From the NCBI GenBank assembly GCA_016205045.1, contig JACQJM010000242.1:1-18926 (forward strand): a stretch of 18,926 bases of DNA, in the 5' to 3' direction. A model generated the notes under the pieces. It searched no databases. It was not told the DNA's origin and saw nothing but the letters and a program-made list of their open reading frames with translations. The translations under genes and the position numbers were made by a program. Numbering within the stretch: position 1 is the first letter of the stretch; each line of letters starts with the position of its first letter. The DNA is from Elusimicrobiota bacterium (GTDB lineage: Bacteria; Elusimicrobiota; Elusimicrobia; JACQJN01). This document shows, piece by piece, positions 13,817 to 18,926 of the stretch.

Positions 13817-15088
13817 ATGACCGCCTTCCTTTGCCGTCTCCTGCTTATTCTATTTCCTCTCACCACTTTCTCTGCTTCAGTTCAGGATCTGGAGAGAGTA
13901 TTGGGCCTGGAAGATTCTGTACGCTTGGCCCTGCTCAACAACACAAAGCTGCTTTCTGCAGAACAAGATATTACGATTGCCCAACAGAGAGTTTATGAGG
14001 CAAAATTCTTGTTTCTTCCACAGCTGGGGTTTCAAGTGAACGCCACCAAATACAACGCCAAATACCCCTTTTCTCTTTCCGATGATTTTGGCGGATTGCT
14101 CTTATTTCCGAACCCAGTGGAAAATCTATACTCCGCCAGAACCTCCGCGCATCTTCCTCTCTATGCCGGAGGAAGAAACTTAAGTACACTACGGCTGACT
14201 CAAACCGCTCTCAAACAGGCGCGGGCCCACTACGAAGCCATCAAGGCAGATGCGATCTACAACGCCAAACGGGTATTTTATGCCTTGTTGCTGGCACAAC
14301 AAAGAGCTCAGATCGGTGAAGCTCGATTGCGCCAAGCCCACCAGATCGTCAAGAATTTAAATCTTTCTGCCTGGGACCGCCTGGAAAAATCTTCAATCCT
14401 TTCAGAGCTGGAGTCAGAAGTCGCCCACTCCAAACACAAATTGAACCTTACCCGACTGGAATACTTGAAGGTGCTCAACGTGGAATTAGATACTCCCATT
14501 CAAATCTCCGGACGCCTAGAACCAGCTTCCTCTCAGATCAATCTGAATCAAGCCATCATCTGGGCCATGGAGCTGCGCCCCGAACTTCGCTCAGAAATTT
14601 TCAAGGCGGAAATGGATACCATCGCGGTCAGCCTGGCCCTCTCCCGAAGGTTTCCCACCGTGCTCATGGGTGTGGATTATGGGGTAGTGGGGCCTGACTT
14701 TCCCTTAAGACAAAATAACTGGAACGCCACCATCGCTATTCAATTTCCTCTCTCTTACGATTTCTGGACGCAGTACCATCAAAAGCGAGCCGAGCAAAGA
14801 CAGGGGAGCCTTAAGCGCACAGAACTTCAGGATCAAGTGAGACTGGAGGTGCGTCAGGCCTACGAAAAATTTGCCTTCTGGCAGTCCGAGTGGCCCAAGC
14901 AGCAAAAGGAGTGGCAAAAAGTTCAGGAACTTTTTCAGGCCGCCGCTCGCACTTCCTCTGCGCAGACGGGTGCCCTACGAGGAGTTTTGACCCTGCTCAG
15001 GAGCGAAGTGTCCTATCTGGAATCCATTCAGGAGCATCTGCTTGCCAAGGCCGATCTGGAAAAAGCCGTCGGCCGGGAAATCAAATGA
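13817..15088 (+). CDS. TolC-family outer-membrane channel protein
   Basis: A 423-aa outer-membrane efflux protein with a signal peptide (hydrophobic 6-18, cleavage near FSA-SV). It shows two repeats of the family's strand-helix-helix pattern. The first includes LGLEDSVRLALLNNTKLLSAEQDITIAQQRV (residues 29-59) and PQLGFQVN. The second includes NLNQAIIWAMELRPELRSEIFKAEMD and the matching RRFPTVLMGVDYG. Long helices rich in Gln, Arg and Ala form the periplasmic tunnel; length is normal to slightly short. TolC partners are usually a periplasmic adaptor and an inner-membrane pump, and neither is present here. The gene instead overlaps an exported patatin (ATGA at 15085-15088). Substrate unknown. 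Confidence 0.88.
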   Translation: MTAFLCRLLLILFPLTTFSASVQDLERVLGLEDSVRLALLNNTKLLSAEQDITIAQQRVYEAKFLFLPQLGFQVNATKYNAKYPFSLSDDFGGLLLFPNPVENLYSARTSAHLPLYAGGRNLSTLRLTQTALKQARAHYEAIKADAIYNAKRVFYALLLAQQRAQIGEARLRQAHQIVKNLNLSAWDRLEKSSILSELESEVAHSKHKLNLTRLEYLKVLNVELDTPIQISGRLEPASSQINLNQAIIWAMELRPELRSEIFKAEMDTIAVSLALSRRFPTVLMGVDYGVVGPDFPLRQNNWNATIAIQFPLSYDFWTQYHQKRAEQRQGSLKRTELQDQVRLEVRQAYEKFAFWQSEWPKQQKEWQKVQELFQAAARTSSAQTGALRGVLTLLRSEVSYLESIQEHLLAKADLEKAVGREIK

Positions 15089-16092
15089 TGCATCGCACTC
15101 TGATCTACGTCCTCTTTTTGATTTCCTGGCTCTCCCATCTCCCTCTAGTCCATGGGACGGAAAGCCCTGACACCTTGTTGCGTGATTTTCTTTGGGAAGA
15201 GCTGGCAGAGCTTCCCGCCTCCCAAAGACCCAAAGTTGGACTGGTTTTATCAGGAGGCGGTGCCCGCGGATTTGCCCATGTAGGCACTATCGAGGTTCTG
15301 GAGCGCGCAGGGTTTCCCGTAGATGTGGTGGCGGGCACTTCCATCGGAGCGATCGTCGGATCAATGTACGCCAGCGGAGCTTTCACTGCCAAGCTCAAGG
15401 AGTTGGCGCGCGCAGCGCGCTTCGATCAGGGAACTAACCTGAACAGAATCGGCTTGATTCGGCTGATGGTAACGGAAAGTCTTCTTTCCACGAAAAAAAT
15501 GGAGAACTACATTCAGTCAGTCGTGGGGAACAAACAGTTCCATGAACTAAAAAAGCCTTTCGCCTGCGTGGCCATGGATTTAAAGACGGGAGAGCGAATT
15601 ATTTTCAAAGAAGGGTGGGTAGCCCCCGCGGTTCGGGCCAGCATGAATCTTCCGGGCCTATTCAAGCCCGTAGAATATAGGCACCGGTATTTAGTGGATG
15701 GCGGGGTCGTGGATTATATCCCGGTGGATGCAGCGCGACAATTGGGAGCTCAGTATGTTCTGGCCAGCATCACCGAAGGGGACTTCTCTCAAACTTCCGT
15801 GACCAATGTTCTTCTTTATTTGCAACAGGTCATCGATATTCGGGGAGCTCTTCTTTCCAAGGCTTCCCGCGAATCGGCTAATTTTATCGTGGAACATGCC
15901 GTGGGAGACATTCACTTTCATGAATTCACGCGCTCGGGAGAAGCCGTGGAACGAGGGACCATCGCCACTCAGGAACGACTCAGCAAAGCGAAAGAGCAGT
16001 ACATTCTCTTCTCCATGCCCTATCTTATGACCAGCTGGAAAAAAGGCACGCAGTTTGATTATGAAGCAAACATTCCTAAAAAAATTAACTAA
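15085..16092 (+). CDS. Exported patatin-like phospholipase (RssA-like)
   Basis: A 335-aa serine lipase-type protein with an N-terminal signal peptide or anchor (hydrophobic 5-22, ending LVHG). The patatin domain begins at residue 50 with VGLVLSGGGARGFAHVG: intact oxyanion GGGARG (57-62), nucleophile GTSIG (S86) and dyad aspartate in VDGG (D205). A segment of about 100 residues after the dyad lacks recognisable motifs. The ATG at 15085 overlaps the TolC-family stop; the adjacent ATG at 15088 is equally possible. The same frame is open further upstream within the TolC gene, but that is not used. The signal sequence places it in the periplasm, unlike the CNB-patatin at 2573-4609. Phospholipase A activity is the family expectation; substrate unproven. 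Confidence 0.88.
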   Translation: MMHRTLIYVLFLISWLSHLPLVHGTESPDTLLRDFLWEELAELPASQRPKVGLVLSGGGARGFAHVGTIEVLERAGFPVDVVAGTSIGAIVGSMYASGAFTAKLKELARAARFDQGTNLNRIGLIRLMVTESLLSTKKMENYIQSVVGNKQFHELKKPFACVAMDLKTGERIIFKEGWVAPAVRASMNLPGLFKPVEYRHRYLVDGGVVDYIPVDAARQLGAQYVLASITEGDFSQTSVTNVLLYLQQVIDIRGALLSKASRESANFIVEHAVGDIHFHEFTRSGEAVERGTIATQERLSKAKEQYILFSMPYLMTSWKKGTQFDYEANIPKKIN

Positions 16093-17092
16093 ACTGATTG
16101 TGGGGATGATCCTGGTAAAGCCTTTATGGCTGCCGCCATTCTCTCTGGGAATAAGCTTTTGGCCTCACATGGGGGTGAGTTCCAAAAAGGCGTCTTTTGA
16201 TGAACTCAAGGGCTGGTTCGATCAAGGAAAGTGCCAAAAAATTGTTCGAGATGTTTCGGACATCTGGCTTAAGCAGATTTCAACTCCTTACCAAAATAAA
16301 GGCTATTGGTACCTGGGCCAGTGCCATGAAAAATTGGGACATCCCGATAAAGCCTTAGCGACCTATCAAGTAGGAGTCCAACTGTATCCTCAGGACAAAG
16401 AACTTCTTTTAGCTTTGGCCAATCTGTTTCATCGCGTAGAACTTGATCGTGAGGCGCGCGCCCTCTTTGAATCCCTCCTTCTTTTGGATCCTGCCCACCT
16501 GCAGGCGAACATTGGATTAGCCGAGAGCTACAAAAAATTGGGGCTCCTGGATAAAGCTCTCATTTATTATGAGGCGGCGAGTAAAATTCTCAAACCCGGC
16601 AAGGCGGACGGGAATGCGTTCTGGTTGGAATATGCAGATGTGTTGTGCCAAAACGGCCAATGGGAAGCGGCAGAAAATTCCATTCGTAAGATCCTGGAGT
16701 CCTCTCCCAACGCAGAGGCCTGGGTCCGGCTGGGGAAAATACAGCGTGCCCAAAGGCAAAAAGCACGTTCTTTGGAAAGCCTGGAACAGGCGCAAAAACT
16801 CGATCCGGAACGTTTAGATATTCAGCTGATGTACTCCCTATGGCTGGAAGCCGACGGCCACCATAACCGATCCCTTCAGGCCATCCAAGCCATCCTCAAG
16901 CGGGACCCTTTCAATCCTCTCGCTCACTGGATTCTGGCCTGGCATGCCATGAAATCAGGAAAACCTGCCGAGAGCCTACAAAAACTTTCTTCTCTTTCCG
17001 AACAACAGCAGTCGCCTTTCCTGGCCCAGGTATCCGCGGCCATGAAGCTCGAGCTACAAAAAAGGACCCTCTCTTCTACATCCTCTCCGTGA
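16061..17092 (+). CDS. TPR-repeat protein, exported or membrane-anchored
   Basis: A 343-aa protein with a basic, hydrophobic N-terminus (KQTFLKKLTKLIVGMILVKP) that could be a signal peptide or anchor. It is followed by at least five tetratricopeptide-type units, for example GYWYLGQCHEKLGHPDKALATYQ (about 81-103) and ANIGLAESYKKLGLLDKALIYYE (about 149-171). Further units start near AFWLEYADVLCQNGQWEAAE and AWVRLGKIQRAQRQKARSLE. These make a superhelical protein-binding scaffold with no enzymatic motif. The ATG at 16061 gives a 32-bp overlap with the patatin gene; a TTG two codons earlier is possible, and neither has a clear ribosome site. It may be an assembly partner for the TolC/patatin pair, from position only. 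Confidence 0.8.
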   Translation: MKQTFLKKLTKLIVGMILVKPLWLPPFSLGISFWPHMGVSSKKASFDELKGWFDQGKCQKIVRDVSDIWLKQISTPYQNKGYWYLGQCHEKLGHPDKALATYQVGVQLYPQDKELLLALANLFHRVELDREARALFESLLLLDPAHLQANIGLAESYKKLGLLDKALIYYEAASKILKPGKADGNAFWLEYADVLCQNGQWEAAENSIRKILESSPNAEAWVRLGKIQRAQRQKARSLESLEQAQKLDPERLDIQLMYSLWLEADGHHNRSLQAIQAILKRDPFNPLAHWILAWHAMKSGKPAESLQKLSSLSEQQQSPFLAQVSAAMKLELQKRTLSSTSSP

Positions 17093-17898
17093 AAAAAAAT
17101 ACTGCGTTCACAAAACTCTCGGGAGCGGGAAATGACTTTATCCTTATAGCGAAGACTCTTTCTTCTCAACAGGCCTCTTCTTTGGCCATCCAACTATGCG
17201 ACCGCCGCCGCGCCATTGGGGCGGATGGAATTCTTTTGGTTTCCCGTACCCCTCAAAAAAGTAATTTTCGTATGCAGTACTATAATTCTGATGGTTCGAG
17301 AGCTTTTTGTGGAAATGGTTCGCGTTGTGCCGCGTGGTGGCTGTATCAAAAAGGATGGGCCGGAAAGAACATGGTGCTTCTCTCGGATCAGGGACCCATC
17401 CCGGCCACCATCTTGGGGCCTCAACTTGTGCGCATCCGCATGCCCGCCCCTAAAGATCCCCGCTTAGGAATCCCGCTCCATCTCCCCGGCAAGCTCTGGA
17501 AGGCTCATTTCATCCACACGGGCGTTCCTCATGCGGTGGTTCTCGTCAAAAATCTTCAAACACTCTCCCTGGAAAACTACGGGCCTCCGGTAAGGTACCA
17601 TAGAGCCTGGAAACCTTCCGGCGCCAACGTGGATTTTGTGGAACTTAACAGCTCTCCCCTTCGGGTGCGCACTTACGAGAGGGGCGTCGAGGCAGAAACT
17701 TTGGCTTGCGGAACAGGGGTCACCGCCGCGGCCTTGGTCGCACATCTTCTGGGAATGCGTTCCTCTCCTGTTGCGGTTCGCACTCAAAGCGGTGACACCC
17801 TGCGGGTGCGATTTCATGCTCCCACAAAAACTCTTCCCCGCGAGGTATTTTTGGAAGGCCCCGCCAAAATCACATTTGAAGGGGAGCTCCCGCAGTGA
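17089..17898 (+). CDS. dapF: Diaminopimelate epimerase
   Basis: Cofactor-independent racemisation of LL- to meso-diaminopimelate, the precursor of lysine and peptidoglycan cross-links. The 269-aa protein carries both active-site thiols: C74 in CGNGSRC and C207 in ACGTGVTAAA. It also has the N-terminal LSGAGNDFILI (10-20), the substrate-binding YYNSDGS (64-70) and VRTYERGVEAETLACG (193-208). The length is normal. The start is GTG at 17089, overlapping the TPR stop (GTGA), with no clear ribosome site, so translation is probably coupled. The stop in turn overlaps the dapA start. Confidence 0.96.
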   Translation: MKKNTAFTKLSGAGNDFILIAKTLSSQQASSLAIQLCDRRRAIGADGILLVSRTPQKSNFRMQYYNSDGSRAFCGNGSRCAAWWLYQKGWAGKNMVLLSDQGPIPATILGPQLVRIRMPAPKDPRLGIPLHLPGKLWKAHFIHTGVPHAVVLVKNLQTLSLENYGPPVRYHRAWKPSGANVDFVELNSSPLRVRTYERGVEAETLACGTGVTAAALVAHLLGMRSSPVAVRTQSGDTLRVRFHAPTKTLPREVFLEGPAKITFEGELPQ

Positions 17899-18782
17899 TT
17901 TTTCCTCTCTTCACGGGTTCCTTCGTAGCATTGGTCACACCTTTCAAAAAAGGAAAGTTAGACGAACCGGCCCTGCGTCGGCTGGTCTCTCTACACCTTA
18001 AATCGGGAACACACGGTCTGGTCCCCTGCGGCTCCACGGGAGAGGGAGCCACCCTGACCCCCGAAGAGTTTTTGCAGGTTATCCGCATCGTGGTGGAAGA
18101 GGCTACAGGAAAAATTCCCGTGGTGGCGGGGATCGGAACCAACGCCACTTGGAAATCCATAGAGATGGCGGAAAAGGTGGCGGCCTTAAAGGTGGATGGT
18201 CTTCTCTCTATCGTTCCCTACTATAACAAGCCTACGCAGGAAGGAATATTCCAGCATTTTAAGGCTCTCGCGGGCAGCACAAAACTACCCATTATCATTT
18301 ACAACATTCCAGGAAGGACAGGGGTCAACATGCTCCCCCCCACATTGGCCCGATTAGCCAAAGAGTGCAAGAACATCGTGGGGGTTAAGGAAGCTTCCGG
18401 GAATCTGGATCAGGTGAGCGAGATTCTAGGGTTGGTCTCTGAAGACTTCTCTCTCCTGTCAGGAGATGATTCTCTGACCCTGCCCATGCTCTCGGTGGGA
18501 GCCAGGGGCGTGATCTCGGTGGTGGCCAATATTTGTCCTAAAGAGGTGGCGGAAATGGTAACTTCCTTTTTACAAGGAGACAAAAACCATGCCCTTCAAA
18601 TCCACCAAAAGCTCTTCGGGCTGACCAAGACTCTCTTCGTGGAAACCAATCCCATTCCTCTCAAGACCGCCATGGGGATGCTGAACCACTGCTCTTCCGA
18701 ACTGCGCCTTCCTCTGACCCCCCTTTCTGACAACAATCGAAAAGTTCTGGAGCTAGCTCTTCGACGCTACGGGCTTCTTTAA
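17895..18782 (+). CDS. dapA: 4-hydroxy-tetrahydrodipicolinate synthase
   Basis: Condenses pyruvate with aspartate semialdehyde, the committed step of the DAP/lysine pathway; 295 aa, normal length. Visible active-site elements are GSTGE (46-50), Y110 in PYYNKPTQEG, YNIPGRTG (Y136, R141) and the Schiff-base lysine K165 in GVKEASGN. The start is GTG at 17895, overlapping the dapF stop (GTGA), with AAGGGGAG (17879-17886) 8 nt upstream. In many genomes dapB follows, but here the downstream 144 bp show no recognisable dapB start. Confidence 0.96.
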   Translation: MIFPLFTGSFVALVTPFKKGKLDEPALRRLVSLHLKSGTHGLVPCGSTGEGATLTPEEFLQVIRIVVEEATGKIPVVAGIGTNATWKSIEMAEKVAALKVDGLLSIVPYYNKPTQEGIFQHFKALAGSTKLPIIIYNIPGRTGVNMLPPTLARLAKECKNIVGVKEASGNLDQVSEILGLVSEDFSLLSGDDSLTLPMLSVGARGVISVVANICPKEVAEMVTSFLQGDKNHALQIHQKLFGLTKTLFVETNPIPLKTAMGMLNHCSSELRLPLTPLSDNNRKVLELALRRYGLL

Positions 18783-18926
18783 TCCCGCTTGCCTTATTTA
18801 ATCCCGACCTCACCCAGTTCTCAGCTCGGCCAGATTCCTCGGCGGTTGCGACCGCAGGGACACGGCGCCATCTGCGGCGCGCTCTGCGTCTCGGGGCGAC
18901 CCTGGGCTAACCGCGCCCCTGCGACA
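18783..18926. other. GC-rich spacer at window edge, possible partial minus-strand frame
   Basis: After dapA there are about 55 bp of average composition, then about 85 bp of roughly 70% G+C with short inverted repeats, such as CGCAGG with a later CCTGCG, and GGGGCG with CGCCCC. On the minus strand a 38-codon frame is open from the window edge to a TGA at 18810-18812 (ending NLAELRTG). It could be the 3' end of a convergent gene or a chance frame through a repeat. No terminator with a T-run is visible. Confidence 0.3.

Noticed and set aside
14890..15084. 65-codon in-frame N-terminal extension of the exported patatin
   Set aside because: It lies entirely inside the TolC-family gene in another frame, and the signal peptide begins only at the ATG at 15085.
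1..18926. tRNA, rRNA, CRISPR array, phage or transposase genes
   Set aside because: No cloverleaf with conserved loops, no regularly spaced repeats and no such protein motifs were seen on either strand.

Overview
The window is a gene-dense stretch (about 95% coding) from an uncultured-type, Gram-negative-like bacterium. The Gram-negative inference rests on a TolC-family outer-membrane channel, a predicted exported beta-barrel protein, a signal-peptide-bearing patatin and the DAP (lysine/peptidoglycan) genes dapF and dapA. The gene set is ordinary chromosome, not phage or plasmid. A GCCTGCC/GGCAGGC palindrome in one spacer and G-rich or 7-mer-duplicated spacers recall what I remember from genomes of uncultured groundwater lineages such as Omnitrophota or Elusimicrobiota. 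That placement is weak and no marker gene here fixes the phylum.

Layout. (1) 1-2186, plus strand: queE, a full-length two-domain chrA, and a small CxxC/coiled-coil protein, all abutting or overlapping. (2) 2187-2572: a 386-bp convergent spacer packed with repeats. It holds a 32-bp direct repeat interleaved with a 17-bp inverted repeat, a good sigma70-like promoter running straight into a 15-bp hairpin whose loop is an ideal Shine-Dalgarno sequence, and a nested palindrome that can fold as a three-way junction. (3) 2573-5283, minus strand: a translationally coupled pair, a NUDIX ADP-sugar hydrolase followed by a cyclic-nucleotide-binding/patatin protein. (4) 5307-18782, plus strand: dnaE diverging from the NUDIX gene with only 23 bp between, then a CheY-like receiver, an exported HEAT-repeat protein, a predicted beta-barrel protein, a LacD-type class I aldolase, a phosphofructokinase with pyrophosphate-type signature residues, a two-helix HAMP protein, a TolC-family protein, an exported patatin, a TPR protein, dapF and dapA. 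Many of these junctions are stop/start overlaps. (5) 18783-18926: a spacer that becomes markedly GC-rich, cut by the window edge.

How they fit. QueE supplies the 7-deazaguanine precursor. LacD plus the PPi-type PFK form a two-step upper-glycolysis cassette (fructose-6-P to bisphosphate to triose phosphates). The HAMP-TolC-patatin-TPR block looks like an envelope module. DapF/DapA supply meso-DAP and lysine. No tRNA, rRNA, CRISPR array, transposase or prophage gene was found. The best candidates for something undescribed are the CNB-patatin protein, whose middle domain looks like a MinD/ParA fold without its P-loop and whose oxyanion loop is altered, and the structured spacer at 2187-2577.
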